In this document: piece after piece, positions 10,822 to 23,003 of the stretch | Layout of the letters: every line of letters starts with the position of its first letter | Position numbering within the stretch: the first letter of the stretch is position 1 | Source of the DNA: Bactrocera neohumeralis | Taxonomy: Eukaryota > Arthropoda > Insecta > Diptera > Tephritidae | Length of the DNA stretch: 64,000 bases | Direction: 5' to 3' | NCBI RefSeq assembly: GCF_024586455.1 | Contig: NW_026094248.1 | Coordinates: forward strand, 1 to 64,000 | Made by a program: the position numbers and the translations under genes | The notes under the pieces: model-generated | Databases searched by the model: none | What the model was told of the DNA's origin: nothing | What the model saw: only the letters and a program-made list of their open reading frames with translations

Positions 10822-11275
10822 CTACAATTATGATTTCGCTATATTACCAAAAATGCTATACAAGTACTTAGAGAGTCTTCTGTATCACGAACACAAATAT
10901 GTGAGTGGCACAAAGCATTCAGTGAAAATGGTCAAGTCGTCGAATATTTGCCTCATGCCGCCTATCCATTTCTGTTAATGACGATAAACTTCAAAAAATC
11001 AAGAAGAAGATCATCGAATCGGCATCAGAAAAGCTAAGGATATCAACATCTTTATTTAACGACTCAACACATTTCGGTTAAGATTTTGGGGTATGAATCA
11101 AATACTAAAAGTTCTGAATATTTTCCAAAAGCGTAGCTGAGAACCCTTTATTTATCAATATGCCGTTGAACCCGTCCAACAATCTAGCGGATGGCGTAAA
11201 ATCGAAAAGGCCGAAATTTGCTGAAGGAACTGAAGGCCATCCCAGTCAAGACATACTATATACAATTTTACTCGT
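10822..11275 (+). pseudogene. Family B mariner transposase remnant
   Basis: Broken frames give DFAISPKMLYK, then SSVSRTQICEWHKAFSENGQVVEYLPHA (N-terminal helix-turn-helix and linker), and further on a trace of the first catalytic neighbourhood (VEPVQQSSGW, the family's VETVQQSSEW). It ends at LLKELKAIP-like sequence near 11240. Many stops; not functional. Confidence 0.65.
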
Positions 11276-11479
11276 ATTGAAAGTAGTATTACGCGTATTA
11301 AAATACGTGAAATTCTACTATTTTTCTTAGTCTCGAATAGGCGCTTTTGTCATTTGCTTGCTCCGAATACATTTCATCGAGAGAGAACGTGTACTGATTT
11401 TGCGGAATTTCGCAGAAAACCCGAATTAGTCCGTCCGACAGCACTTTGTGGAAGGCTTTGAAGCACGTGCAACGAAACA

Positions 11480-11665
11480 ATTGGTAGAAAATTGAGCCTC
11501 TGGTCTGGAATTTATTCGAGCTCTCCGCTGTGGTCAGTTGCCCGAAATGATATCTAAAACATAATCAAGAAGACTTGTCTTTATAATAAAGCTGAACTTG
11601 TGACTATAACATCAATTTAAATGCATTTTATTTCTTCTTGAAAAACACATGTCTGTATTGTTGCA
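11480..11665 (+). pseudogene. Tc1/mariner-type transposase C-terminal fragment
   Basis: The segment reads SGLEFIRALRCGQLPEMI then stop, followed by a conserved 3' trailer (TTATAATAAAG, later TTTTATTTCTTCTTGAAA). Near-copies of the same stretch occur at 23840-23990 and, shorter, 37215-37265. The arrangement R-x-x-x-I-R-x-x-R-x-x-x-L-P-x-x-I resembles C-termini of rosa-like transposases such as the 49141-50076 copy. The family assignment is uncertain. Confidence 0.45.
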
Positions 11666-12304
11666 CTACTCTACTCTTTATATGTACTCGAGGTTTGCTT
11701 AAGTAGAATTGCTCAATAAAAAATATTTTAGTCTGGGAATAAGAGCTTGCTTGAGTTGAGAGTAAAATGTAAATATGTATACATTAATTTTTGCAGTGTA
11801 AATGAGATAAATGTAAGCCTATGTATTTGAATAACTCGTCCGTCTTTGCCAAAAGGCATTTTGAAATCGACACATTCACACACACCTAACTGATAATTAA
11901 CAGTTCACTCAACTAGACGTTTGCAGCTATCACAACTATGTACATAAGAGACTGCACATAACTCTATTATAATGGCAAATATTTATCTTTAATCTGTTTA
12001 ATGAATTGACTGACGCTCTCACACCATGTGAAGGGTTATGATTAAATATATAAGTAGGTACATGGACGAATTTCAGTAGATATGTCGGTAAATACAATCA
12101 AATTTCTATTTACTGTGTGTTGGTTTCATGTTCCAATTACACATTTTCATATTAAACTCAATTCCTCCTATAGAACAAAGTGTCTTCATTATGGCACAAG
12201 ATTTCAAAAATATTGAAACTTGGCGGCTGAAGTCGAAAATTTCAAACCAAAAATGGTCAGAATTATATTTTAACTTCGTCGAGGTCGATCTTAACAAGGA
12301 TCTC
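11666..12304. other. Spacer, no gene seen
   Basis: AT-rich with short open frames on both strands, none convincing. Confidence 0.4.
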
Positions 12305-13065
12305 ACTTCGATAGTTTAAAACTCCGTTTCATTGTGGTACGACTAGTTTCGGTTTCGGATATGATTCCTGGTTCGTCGAAGGTTGAAATGCCGAGATATT
12401 TCAAACTTAGTCTGACAAAGGCTGGACAATGAAGCGTAATAGCTGCTACGATTACGCCAGGCCAAAAAAGTCTGGCAGTCGCACAGCAGCGAATCGTCAA
12501 CCAACGCCGGCTAACCGCAAGCGAGGTTCATAGGTCTATTGCTAGAACACAAGTTGACAATGGAAATCCAGTTCCTTCCTATTTGTGTGTGAGCGGGGCA
12601 AGGATGCCCGCTCTTGCTAACTCATTGGTTTTGCATTTACCATTAATTTTGTTATGACCGGGCATCAAAACGAATTTGATTATGAAGTAGCCTGATGATA
12701 TTTCTAAAGAGGATGTACACTTCTTGACTAACTTTGAGCGTACAGTTAGCGAGCTCAACATTAGTATTGCCGCTCTGCAGTCGCGCTGAATGCTCACACG
12801 CTTAAAAGAGTCGACAATACGGATCATTCCTTTACTGCTACCTTATTGGCAGCAGCTTTCGCTTGAAAAATACTACAGTGATCCGGTAAGATGGACGGAA
12901 GTTTTTTACAGAAAACTCCCACTTCTTTTTTAGCATCAAACCATCCGTGAAAAACACTTATTGTGCTTCCTCCATAACGCCTGTTAGCAGATAAAGAACC
13001 ACCGCTTATAGCTTCATTTCGAAATGGTCCCACCATTGATGAAATATCTTCCCTAGAGCTCTTCT
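12305..13065 (-). pseudogene. LINE RNase H domain remnant
   Basis: Minus-strand frames from 13036 give EVGVFCKKLP and LPDHCSIFQAKAAANKVAVKE. These continue at 12827 with QRDCRAAILMLSSLTVRSKLVK (central RNase H strand and helix), then FVLMPGHNKINGKCKTNELARAG, the C-terminal RNase H signature in place of WVPGHxxIxGNxxADELARxG. The trailing CATARLFWPG matches the conserved motif after RNase H in these LINEs. At least two frameshifts separate the parts. It belongs to a non-LTR element of the I/R1/LOA or Jockey-related group; the clade cannot be fixed from this part. Confidence 0.75.
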
Positions 13066-13174
13066 ACAAGAATTCGAAGTAACAGATGGCTCCCTTTACT
13101 TCTCCTCAATCTTGAGACCCGCCGAGATCTTAAATTGAAAGCATACAATATATAGCTTTTGCAACAATAGAAGC

Positions 13175-13880
13175 CACTCCCATCGTTCTATGGGCTCTTG
13201 AAAACTTCCAAGAAGATCCGACATCTTCGAACCAACTTTCGTTCAGCGTTGAGGCTCATTTCTAGCTCAATGGCTATGTAAGCAAGCAAAATTGTTCTAT
13301 TTGGGACCAAGAGCAACCAGAAGAGATCCAAGAGCTGCCATTTCATCCAGAAAAAACAACGGTTTGGTGAGGTTTGTGGGCTTGTGGAATCATTGGTCCA
13401 CATTTATTCAAAAATGATGCCGGTGAGAACGTAACCGTCAATGGCGACCGTTATCGTGCCTTGATAACCCACTATTTGATGCAATAAATTTAAGCTCGTG
13501 ATCTCGGCGACATTTTGGTTTCAACAAGATGGCGCCAATTCACACACATCGCATCCATTAATGGATTTATTGAAAGAACACTTCGTTGAGCAGATAATTT
13601 CTTATTTTGGGCCTGTCAGTTTGTGGAATATCGTGCGATATCATTCTGTTAAACTTTTTCATTTGGGGATATGTAAAGTTTAAAGTCTATGCGTACAATC
13701 CTACTTCTATTTAGGCCTTGGAGCAAAACATCACGAGTGTCATTCGCCAGTTACCTGTCGAAATGCTCGAACGAGTCATCGAAAATTGAACTCAACTCAT
13801 GGACTATCTGAGATGTAGCCACGGCCTACATTTGAAAGAGATAATTTTCAAAAAATAATTGCCAAAGAATGTTCTTTCGA
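13175..13880 (+). pseudogene. rosa-type (DD41D) mariner transposase remnant
   Basis: From 13230 the reading is FSVEAHF, NGYVSKQNCSIWDQEQPEEIQELPFHPEK, a region matching CGIIGPHLFKNDAGENVTVNGDRYR, then FWFQQDGANSHTSHPLMDLLKEHF with the second catalytic Asp. The end reads like LRCSHGLHLKEIIFKK before a stop. In-frame stops and frameshifts are scattered throughout. The layout matches the better preserved copy at 49141-50076 from the first catalytic block onward; the DNA-binding half is absent. Confidence 0.75.
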
Positions 13881-14700
13881 ATGATAATAAACATTCCCCA
13901 TGAAAATCGAAGTTTCTATGTTCTTTCTTTAAAAAATTAGCGAACCTCGAAAGGGATCAACTATTTTCAACTATTGTGGACTTCATATCTATACTTCTGG
14001 AACAAGTATAAGAAGTTTCAAAATCTTACCACCCACAATATTAGTGGATACTTAACCTTGCCACAAACGCAAGGTCTGCAAATACAATTGTGTACTTATA
14101 CTCTCCAATTACGGAAATCATTCGGAAATAAAGCCCGACAGAAATAATCTTCCATGTAAATAATAACGAGAGCTTTTAGTATTAGTAAATCCACTTGCAT
14201 AAAGTTTTATGGATTTCTATATAAACACACTTTTATGAAAGCAAAATTCTAATTACACAAATATTTGCAGAGTAAACAGCAATTCGTAGACTCACTTGGT
14301 AAATAGTATTATTTATTTTGCTCACCTAAAAGCAAAAGTTTATGCAAATAAATTTACATCGCTGTAAATATATAAAAAATTATGGCGTTTGTTTGCGTGC
14401 AGCTAATTATCCAATTAACATCAATAATTTACATATAGCTTATATAATCGTAATACATAAATTAGAAAGTGAAACTGTCGCAGACAATATCATTGAAATT
14501 TATCAGCTTTTTATCGAATTTATTAACTCCGTTTATTATTATTATGCAAGTATTTGAAAAATAGTAGGTACTAAAAGTCACGAGATTAGAGAGGGAAGAG
14601 TGAGTTAGTCTAACCATTGTCAACGAAACATATCTAAGACTGTGTCGATCAATATCGAATATTGGGTAGAAGAATTAAAACTGAAAATATGGTAAATAAT
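13881..14700. other. AT-rich spacer
   Basis: Nothing recognised; a 71-codon frame at 14342-14557 is simple AT-rich sequence. Confidence 0.4.
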
Positions 14701-15194
14701 GGGTTGTCGAAAAAGTCTTGCAGTATTTTTATTGAATTTTTTTATTGAAATTGAAATGAATTTTTGATGACTTTTTGATTGGTCTCTTTCGACCAATTCA
14801 GCGATTTTATCGCAATTTTCGACGACAGGCCTTCCGGAGCGTGGCGCATCTCCTCCTCTACACCAAAACGAAAACGTTGAAACCATCGTTGTGTGGTGGA
14901 AATGGAAACTGTATCGGGTCCATAAACTGCACAAATTTTATTGGCGGCTTGAGATGCATTTTTGCCTTTATCGTAGTAGTACTGTAAAATATGCCGTATT
15001 TTCTCTTTATTTTGCTCCATGTTTGCGACGCCTATAACTCGAACTTAAAAGAAACGACAATCAATCAAACACTTGTTAGAGCGTGAAAAGAGCTTTCCAA
15101 AAAGGTATAGCATGACCCGATGAGACGAATAAAACTAGAACTACGCGCTTTCAGCGCCAACTAGCGAAAATACCGCAAGACTTTTTTAACAACC
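14701..15194 (-). mobile_element. ~500-bp mariner deletion derivative, copy 1
   Basis: Both ends carry the inverted repeat GGTTGTyrAAAAAGTCTTGC (y/r variable), and the interior encodes only the mariner N-terminus on the minus strand: KEKIRHILQYYYDKGKN, NKICAVYGPDTVSIS, RWFQRFRFGVE, the paired helix-turn-helix region. At the site equivalent to VERD the sequence jumps to TCATCAAAAATTCATTTC and then to the 3' end. Copy 2 at 53001-53502 has the same jump. It is best read as a MITE-like non-autonomous mariner mobilised by a full-length relative. The frame here is broken once by a small deletion after GVEE. Confidence 0.8.
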
Positions 15195-15589
15195 TATTAT
15201 ATATGTACGTATATAAACCAAGTTTGTTACAGTGCAAAAGCGTTTTGTCAATTAAAATGTTGTGTTCTCTGGCTGACCTTAAATACTTCGTTAGGCTAAT
15301 TTCTCGATCGAGTCCAAACTATAAATAAGAGTACTCAAAGGTCATGCGGGAGATATTGGTTTCATCAGATAACTACTAAAATTGTTATAAGAAAATATAA
15401 TAAAACATGGTTGTTAATTTATAAGTTTATTAAATACAAGTAATATTAGAAAAATATTTTTTTTTTATAAAATTTTTTATTTCTAAAATATGAATGAATT
15501 GATTTTTAGATCGAATCATCGGTTAATACACCTTTTCTTTTAGTTCTTACTGTAAGAGTTATAACGAGTTTCCTAGACCGCCTCGGAGT
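15195..15589. other. Spacer
   Basis: AT-rich, includes a short T-run; nothing recognised. Confidence 0.4.
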
Positions 15590-15900
15590 CCTCTCTCTCG
15601 GAGTTGTTGAACTTTGAACGCGTTTTTCTCAAAACATTGTTTTTCTGGTCGGCCTGGGTCCTAACTTTATTTCTACTGAACCGATTACTTTCAAATTTTA
15701 ACAGGCTATTCTACACACTTATAGCTCTCGTCGGTACTAATTTTTTGACCCCTGAATTTTTATTTTACAAACCTTTCTTTGCTAAAATTAAAGGACTTTT
15801 TTTTCAATGTCTACCATTTTGCTATTTACCCTTGAAATTTAACTTCAGTAGTTCCGACCAGAATGACATGTCTATAGATTAAGAATAATCAAGAATATTT
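15590..15900 (+). repeat. Core of TTAA-element family, ends lost
   Basis: Shares the family core: ACTTTGAACGCGTTTTTCTC at about 15614-15633, then TACTGAACCGATTACTTTCA about 60 bp on, in the same order and spacing as the copy at 45266-45997. No matching TTAA-bounded inverted ends could be found, so it is probably a decayed copy. Confidence 0.5.
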
Positions 15901-16634
15901 GATTTCAGATAACATCACAGATCCAAAATAACCCGGGCCACCCATGTCATTTTTTTTTTGAGGTTCCAGGTTCCAACTTTCATAATTTTCTTCACTTAAG
16001 GTAGTAGTCTGACCTTAAGTGAAGAAAATTTAAATATTTTTTTAACCATAAAACTCACAATAGTGAAGACGAGTGAGCTCAATGTCCAAAAAAATATTAA
16101 GTCTTAAACGGTTCTTTATTGTCAAAAAAACCGGGTAAAGAGTTAAAAATTCAAGTGAGTCATGATGATTTGGAATCAGAAGAGGTTTGCATGACTTTTT
16201 TTTAATAGAAAAGTAGAGAAAATAATAGCCAACTGTGTTCATTACAGCGGATTGATTTATAGAAGATCGAAATCGCATAAGCATATATTGTTCTACGAAT
16301 TATATAATTTTTTCGTCATTAGAATTTCAAAAGTGGATATAGCCAAGTCTCGTATGCCTTCCTCATATGTTATTGTCTTTAGATAAACTTATTTGCGTTG
16401 CCATTGTTAAGTAGATAATCAAATATAATAGCAATATATATGTTCCAGTTGGCCGATCTGGATAACTCGGTCAAATAATCTATTAAATTTCAATTAGATA
16501 TCTCAAAAATTGTATAGTACCTCGAAGGTAAACTCCGCTTTTCGATGGCTCGAAATCGCTTTTTGACCCATAGGGTTTTAGACAAATTTGTTCATAATGA
16601 TCCGTAAAACATTTTTTCACATATGTCATTTTAT

Positions 16635-16870
16635 AGGAAAACAAGTAAGGTAGGGCTAAGTTCGGCTGAAACCGAACATTTTATATCTTGCAACTTGCTA
16701 GGATAAAAGCTAAGGACACTTTCAGGTGTTGTTTTTATTCTACTGACGGACATTTATATATAAATAACCCTATATCTATCTCGATTACTTGTAGGTGATA
16801 CAAGCAACCTTTAGGTGAACTATTATACACTGCAGCAACCAGTTGCAACAGTATAAAAGCGACCCGTTCT
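16635..16870 (-). repeat. F1 repeat fragment
   Basis: Starts with the F1 end AACAAGTAAGGTAGGGCTAA, followed by the hairpin-forming TTCGGCTGAAACCGAA and TTTTATATC. It ends with the other F1 terminus (GCAACCAGTTGCAACAGTAT). The kilobase interior seen in the 39393-40472 copy is deleted. Confidence 0.6.
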
Positions 16871-18235
16871 AATGTTTATAAGCAGAAGAAGATCGAAATA
16901 CAATAAATAATTATAATTACTTGTATTTATTGTGTCCATTTTACGCACACACGATTTTTACTTTATTTGTTTGGTAACGAAATATGCAAATTATTTAGTT
17001 GTCAGAAGCTTTTTAATTGAAACTATTGGCGTTGCGTAAAATTCTCGGAATAAGCTTGTTCTATGTATGCATGAGTGGGAATGCATTTAGCTCAGTCAGT
17101 TGTAATTAAATTACATAAAAATTCATATTTACAACAAAAATTGTTCTTTAAATTAGTCAAAGCTAACACAAGAAACAATGAAGCTAGGATGCCTCTCACA
17201 GGTGTATTTGTTTGGCACAAAAGGATATAAAAATATCTTTAGCTTGAATTTGATCAAAACCGGGTGTAGTGGTATAAAATGAGCTAATAATTGAGCCACG
17301 TCAGCAAAGAAATTAAAGGGTAGACCCTGATCAAAATTTTAGTTAGTACGGCTATTGTCCATTGCCGATATTGTCTTAACAATATTAATATACTTGTATG
17401 AATAAAAACAAAAATCGATAATATTTTATAAACTTAAAATATGTGGCCAATAAAAACAAAAATGCCCACACCTAAAGAATGAATAGGACTGCTGAAATTG
17501 CCTTTGTTCCTGCCTGCACATATTTGCAAAATTTGGATTTGAAACGTAGAAAACTTTTTTAAGTGTTCTTTACGCTAAAAAAAATATATGACACAACCCG
17601 GAAAATATTATAGCACGAACATTTTTGTTTGACTTCACAAAATTTCATCGATTTATCTACAGTAGTTTATGAGAAAATAATTTTACAATTTTATCGTGCT
17701 CTAAACTTCAACCTTCAATTACTTTAACAAAAAAAGAATTTTGACGAAATATGTATATCACGGGGTATGTGTCTGGTCACCTTCCTAATGAACTTCTAAT
17801 TCTCAAAATCGGAGAGTTTTCGAAATTTTCATGGACCACTTGACGTGACGATGTATGCAGTCAAACTACAATTTTCCAAAAATTATATTCCAGCTCAAAA
17901 TTTTCAGCTTACAAAATAATTTAATCTTATAATAATAAATATAATTACTATTAATAACTTTTCTAAAACTTATACGCTCTTAAAGTACATACATTCAATG
18001 TTCTGCATTCATACAGTGCACCATGTCGTATGAGCAACATGTACTTTATAAGGCACTTGTATGAATGCTCAATACATTGGCTGAATAACTTTAACTGCTT
18101 ATAACTTTTAAAGTAATATGTTTATGAAAAAAGTCATTTTGACCTTTTATGTAGAGCAAACATTTTGGTACTAGAATACCGATTTTTCTAAGTTGTAGGT
18201 TAGCTTGTTTAGGATATCAAAAATGTATTGCAAAA
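16871..18235. other. Spacer, no gene seen
   Basis: AT-rich DNA with some long A/T runs and no coding signal. Confidence 0.4.
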
Positions 18236-18772
18236 AAACAAGAAAAACGTTAACTTCGGCTGCACCGTAGCTAATATACCCTTCACAGGTGCATTTCTTT
18301 TAGTAACTATGTGTTCAGTTTGTATGGAAGCTATATGCTATAGTAACCGATCTGAACAATTTCTTCGGAGATTACATTGTTGCTTTAGAAAATAATCTAT
18401 ACCAAATTTCGTGAATATATTTTGTCAAATGTGAAAGTTTTCCATACAAGCATTTGATTCCGATCGTTCGGTTTGTATGGCAGCTATATGTTATAGTGGT
18501 CCGATATCGGCCATTCCGACAAATGAGCAGCTTCTTGAAGAAAAAATGACGTTTACAAAATTTCAAAACGATATTTTAAAAACTGAGGGACTAGTTCGTA
18601 TATATACAGACAGACAAACGGACAGACGGCCATGGCTAAATCGACGCAGCTCAACATACTGATCATTTATATATATATATATATATACTTTGTAGGGTCT
18701 TCGTCGCTTCCTTCTGGGTGTTACAAACTTCGCGACAAACTTAATATACCCTGTTCAGGGTATAAAAAGAAA
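18236..18772 (+). repeat. F2 interspersed repeat, forward copy
   Basis: A ~535-bp repeat starting AAAACGTTAACTTCGGCTG, with a hairpin around TTCGGCTGCACCG, and ending in the palindrome TATACCCTGTTCAGGGTATA. Inside are the conserved blocks GTTCAGTTTGTATGG, GATATCGGCC and CAGACAGACAAACGGACAGA, then ATGGCTAAATCGACGCAGCT. A (TA)n run sits at about 18665-18689. No open frame. An inverted copy lies at 25328-25858 and shorter ones at 31774-31985 and 60288-60513. I recall this repeat as common in tephritid genomes; its class is unknown to me. Confidence 0.8.
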
Positions 18773-19485
18773 AGTTAAGGCATTTAGGCACAGTTATAAT
18801 TTAAGCCAAAGGGTTGGCTTACGTGTGATCCAGAAAAAAATAGAAACTTTTTGAGCATTTGAAACTAAGAAATAAATCAACTTGAAAATAACGCACATCC
18901 TAATATACATATAGTACATACAAATATACAAATAAAAATATACACAAACCATATTTAAATTCCAGTAAATAAAATACATAATATTGTGGGAGTAATGAAT
19001 ATTGAAAATCCTGCTCTTAATTTAATTGTGGTTTTTGGATACTGGACTCTGTCGACGATTGTAGGAATTTCTCCATACAAATGCAGCTCTGTGCATATGA
19101 AGTTAGTTGATTAGTTGGAGAAAACGAGCAAATTGGTAATTAATTTAAATATGTAAATATGAAACAAATTTGTTCAACTGCATTATGATTTCTTATGTAT
19201 GCTTTTTAGGTTGTGATCAGTTGCATGAATAAAGAATGTTTTTAGTTTTTTTCAGCTAAGACTTTTGTAAAGGAATTATCGTTCTTGCTACTATAAAAGA
19301 ATATATGTATATGAGACTTTATTCTCAAAAAAATTCAGAGATTATATCTATATCTTTATATAATATATTTGTATCTGTTTTAAAAGGGGATAAGAGGTAG
19401 AAAAGCAAAACAAGTTATGTAGAAATAGTCCTTTCCCCAAAGAATATATATTTTTTTATAATAAGAAGTAGTCTTTTTTATAAAT
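18773..19485. other. Spacer
   Basis: AT-rich, nothing recognised. Confidence 0.4.
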
Positions 19486-19560
19486 ATATCTTCTTCTTCT
19501 TTTTAAAAGGGGATAACTTACGCGAATAGCCGAGAGTTAACAACAGCGGAACAACGAGTT
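19486..19560 (-). repeat. RTE 3'-end fragment
   Basis: Contains the inverted (CTT)n tail followed by a decayed copy of the RTE 3' terminus (minus strand: GTTAACTCTCGGCTATTCGCG). Confidence 0.55.
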
Positions 19561-19847
19561 ATGTATTTGAAATAGCTAATCATTGCTTCATATAAAGCTT
19601 ATTTTGTCAAACTAGTAAACTGTTTTAAGAGTTGTTTTAAACACTGTTGTGAAGTACTGTCTACTCTTATGTGCCACATAATTACTTCATTATTTATAAA
19701 GTTAAGTTCCCAGCGAAGTAACCTTAGCATAAGAGGAGAGGTAATAAAAGGTATAGTCTTCCGCTAATGACATTTCCACAAACAACTGGTAAAATACAAA
19801 TAAACTGGAAACATCCATTAGATATAGAATATTCATCGTACGTACTC
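19561..19847. other. Spacer between two RTE 3' ends
   Basis: Unremarkable AT-rich DNA. Confidence 0.4.
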
Positions 19848-20020
19848 TTCTTTAATTGGCGTAGACACCGCTTACGCGATTATAGCCGAGTTTACTATAG
19901 CCCGTTAGTCGTACTTTCTTTTCACTGTTTGGCACCAATTGTTGTTTCCAAGTGTAGCCAAGTCCTTCTCCTCCAGGTCTTTCCCCACGAAGTGGAAGTC
20001 TTCCTCTTCTTCTGCAAACT
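19848..20020 (-). repeat. RTE 3'-end fragment
   Basis: Minus-strand match to the last ~170 bp of the 1232-3234 element: GAAGAGG-rich linker, then the conserved terminus ending in GGTGTCTACGCCAATTAAAG. The 3' end is intact and the rest is missing. Confidence 0.75.
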
Positions 20021-20329
20021 TAAATCTGTCAAGTTGCAGGAGGAAAGCCGATGAAACAGAAAATGTAATATTTTTCAGGGAAATGAAAATATAGCTACTT
20101 TACTCCTTGCATATACCATACATACACATCCCAAATTCTTTGAAACATACACTCACATACGCAAATAAATAATTTTAAATAACATGTAATTATAACCATG
20201 TACCGCCGTACCCAGAACTGAGAGATGTAAGCAAAACCTTTTAAGCTTTGTCCATAGCGGCGGCAGATTAAATTACAGTAATAGCTTCGTCAAAAAATAA
20301 AAGTTTTGTGCTTCAGAAAACGCTATTCA

Positions 20330-20745
20330 GGCTTGGAAAATCAACAACTGTGAAAAGAGGATCGACACACATCACCTCTTCGTCGATTTTAATAGTGCTT
20401 TTGACAACAGGAAAAACAGCATAAGGGCGGCTATTTCTGAATTTTATATTTCCACAAAACCAAAAGCTCAAAATCGAGAAGATACAATTTTTAATAAGAG
20501 TGTACAGCTGCTGGCGTATGTCGTTGATATTGATATCATTAGCCATAACAACCACTCTCTGAAAGAATTTGACGCAGCACCCATCCGCGTTGGAAAGATC
20601 AAGTGGAGAAGGACTTGGCAATACTTGGAATCCCCAATTGGCGCCACGTAGCGAAAAGAAGAAACGACTGGCGCGCTGTTGTTAACTCGGCTATAATCGC
20701 GTAAGCGGTGTCTACGCCAATAAAAAAGAAGAAAGATTAAGAAAC
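20330..20745 (+). pseudogene. RTE copy with several internal deletions
   Basis: Pieces of the RTE reverse transcriptase lie in order but with gaps: the FRPGKSTT region, HHLFVDF near 20375, then the LAYADD box changed to LAYVVDIDII near 20512 (first catalytic Asp lost), then directly the C-terminal DQVEKDLA region and the 3' terminus with its A/AAG-rich tail ending about 20745. Only 0.4 kb of ~2 kb remains. Confidence 0.8.
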
Positions 20746-21899
20746 AATTGTCAAACAAGAAATTTAAACTCATTTGCAATTATGCCTGCGCAACTTCGAA
20801 GAAAACTCTGGAAATATGCCAGAATACCTCCTTCGAAAACAAACGCGTTTAAACGTTTGTGTTTCAAAACGATTAGTAAGATTCAAGCATTTTATCTTTC
20901 AAGAAGCAAACTTAAACCACTAGTTTATGCATAAACAGCGCAGTTACGGTTATTAGCTTGTCATCCCTGACACGAAAAGTATTCACTCACAACTGAGCGA
21001 TCCTGCTACGCCGTCACTCTCATTGAGAATTTCTAATAGCGCTTGTTTACTGTTAGCAATAACAAGCAATTTATGTCGTTTGCATTTTAAAACTTACGAG
21101 AAGAAGCGGGAACCGTAGCCTGCAATGGAAGGCACCTAGCATAAGAACAATACTTGCAAGTAGAGAAACAGCAACAATGAAAACAAGCACACAAAGAGAG
21201 GGTGTTGCAACAGCTGTCACAGCAGACAACGTCAATTTCAATAAACTTCCAGACATACCAACTTATACACTAACAACAACTATAGTGACAGTTGCAACAT
21301 TGATATACCAACAAATGCGTGTAGAAGTTGAATGTGAGTGAGTACTTGGGTGTTGCTGCTTGCTGCCAATAATGACAATATTGTCGATACGTTGTTGCAC
21401 GTGCATGCAGCAAGGTTAATAAGAGTTTGTTGCAAGCAATGAATTGGAAGTGAATTTCATCTGCTGAGTCTCTACTTGCATGTATGACAGCAGCCAGCAG
21501 AGAGCATTTAACATTTTCCACTTTAACACGCCTTCGCAGAATTTTCTATTTCGTTTCATACGCAATTTTATTGCTGTTTTTCTTTACTCCTACTCCTGCG
21601 TATACATGTTGCAAAGAAATTTTTACTGGCTTAAAAAAAAAAAAATTTGTGGTGTTATTGTTTGTGTTATTTAATTTTGGTGTTAGCGATGCGTTTTTGC
21701 TTCTGCACCTAAATGTAGGCAACATTTTTTATGTTTTAGTTTTTAAATACCTACTGTCTTCCCTTCTCTTAATAATTCTTTAAAATGTTGAAAATACTAA
21801 GTAACAGTGAAATGTCAATTGAAAAGTCTTCGGACAGAAATATAGATGGTACTAAAATTGAATCCATATGATTTTTAGTTAGCCCTCACCTGCAAAAGG
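20746..21899. other. Spacer, no gene seen
   Basis: Unique-looking DNA. Frames at 21270-21521 and 21480-21783 are not supported by any motif. Confidence 0.4.
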
Positions 21900-22439
21900 T
21901 TTGTTTTTGAATTACCTCACATTGAGTGAAGAAGCTTTACTTAGGAAAACCAACCATCAAGGATTGGTATTCTAAGTTTAGACATGGTAAAATTAGCACA
22001 GAAGACGGCGAACACTGTGTATGGTCAAAAGAGGTTCTTACTGATGAAAACATCAAAAAAGTGTAGTAAATAATTTTAGGTGACCATGAAGTCAATTTGC
22101 TCGAAAGCTATGAACTGAACGGGTACATTATATAATTCACAAATATTTGGGCGAGCTCACTTTTGGCCAAAAACAACGACGAATTTATGATATGAAACAG
22201 GGTGTTAAGTTGTTTAAGCATAATAAACGTTCGATCATTTCTCACAACTTTCGACGTGGATTATCACGAACAGTTTTTGCCTCGATATGTGAAAATGGAT
22301 GAATAATCGTGGCCCATCATCTCGCTCAAAGACGAATTCGTGACAGGTCGCCAAAACCACTGCGTTGTGAGAAAAACTCGATGCCAACGTGCGTGAAAAA
22401 CAAAACCGTCGAATGAACATACATACCTATCAGATATGG

Positions 22440-22519
22440 TGTTTGTATTTTGGGATCAGCATGGATTGAATTCAAATGACTACCTTGAAAAAACAAGGGT
22501 TATCAACACTGACTATTAC
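22440..22519 (+). repeat. 80-bp direct repeat, left
   Basis: Identical to 22924-23003 except one base (G against T in CAAATGAC/CAAATTAC). Confidence 0.9.
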
Positions 22520-22807
22520 GAGGTGTGTTCAAAAAGTATCGCGACAGTTTGCTGACAGTTTTCTTCGATTGCAAAGGCGTGGTGCATCATGAATTCTTGC
22601 CACAGGGAAGAACTTCAAAAAAAATATTATAAGTTATGTGACAATTTGCGCCCGAAAAAAACAGCCGACAAAAAAACAAAAAACGCCCGGATTTGTGGAA
22701 GAAAAGCAAGAACAAAAATTGGCTTTTGCACCACGATAACACCCCTGCTCACATGGTTGCTCGTGCCCGACTTTTTGGCCAAAAACAACACAACAATACA
22801 ACACCCC
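22520..22807 (+). mobile_element. Family B mariner deletion fragment, nested
   Basis: Starts with GAGGTGTGTTCAAAAAGTAT, a mariner-like terminus next to TTAC, and jumps at once into FFDCKGVVHHEFLPQGRT, the middle of the catalytic domain. Then come LWKKSKNKNWLLHHDNTPAHMVARARLF (second catalytic Asp in HHDN) and FLAKNNTTIQHP, where it fuses to irritans-type sequence near 22808. Most of the element is deleted. Confidence 0.65.
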
Positions 22808-22923
22808 GATATGTGAAAAATGAATCATGGATCCATAATCTTACTTGAGCTAATCGACAGTCATAATAACTGTCATGAGGAAAACTCGAAAGCGTGGAAA
22901 AATAAATATTCATGAATAAATAA

Positions 22924-23003
22924 TGTTTGTATTTTGGGATCAGCATGGATTGAATTCAAATTACTACCTTGAAAAAACAAGGGTTATCAACACTGACTAT
23001 TAC
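22924..23003 (+). repeat. 80-bp direct repeat, right
   Basis: Second copy of 22440-22519; see that entry. Confidence 0.9.
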
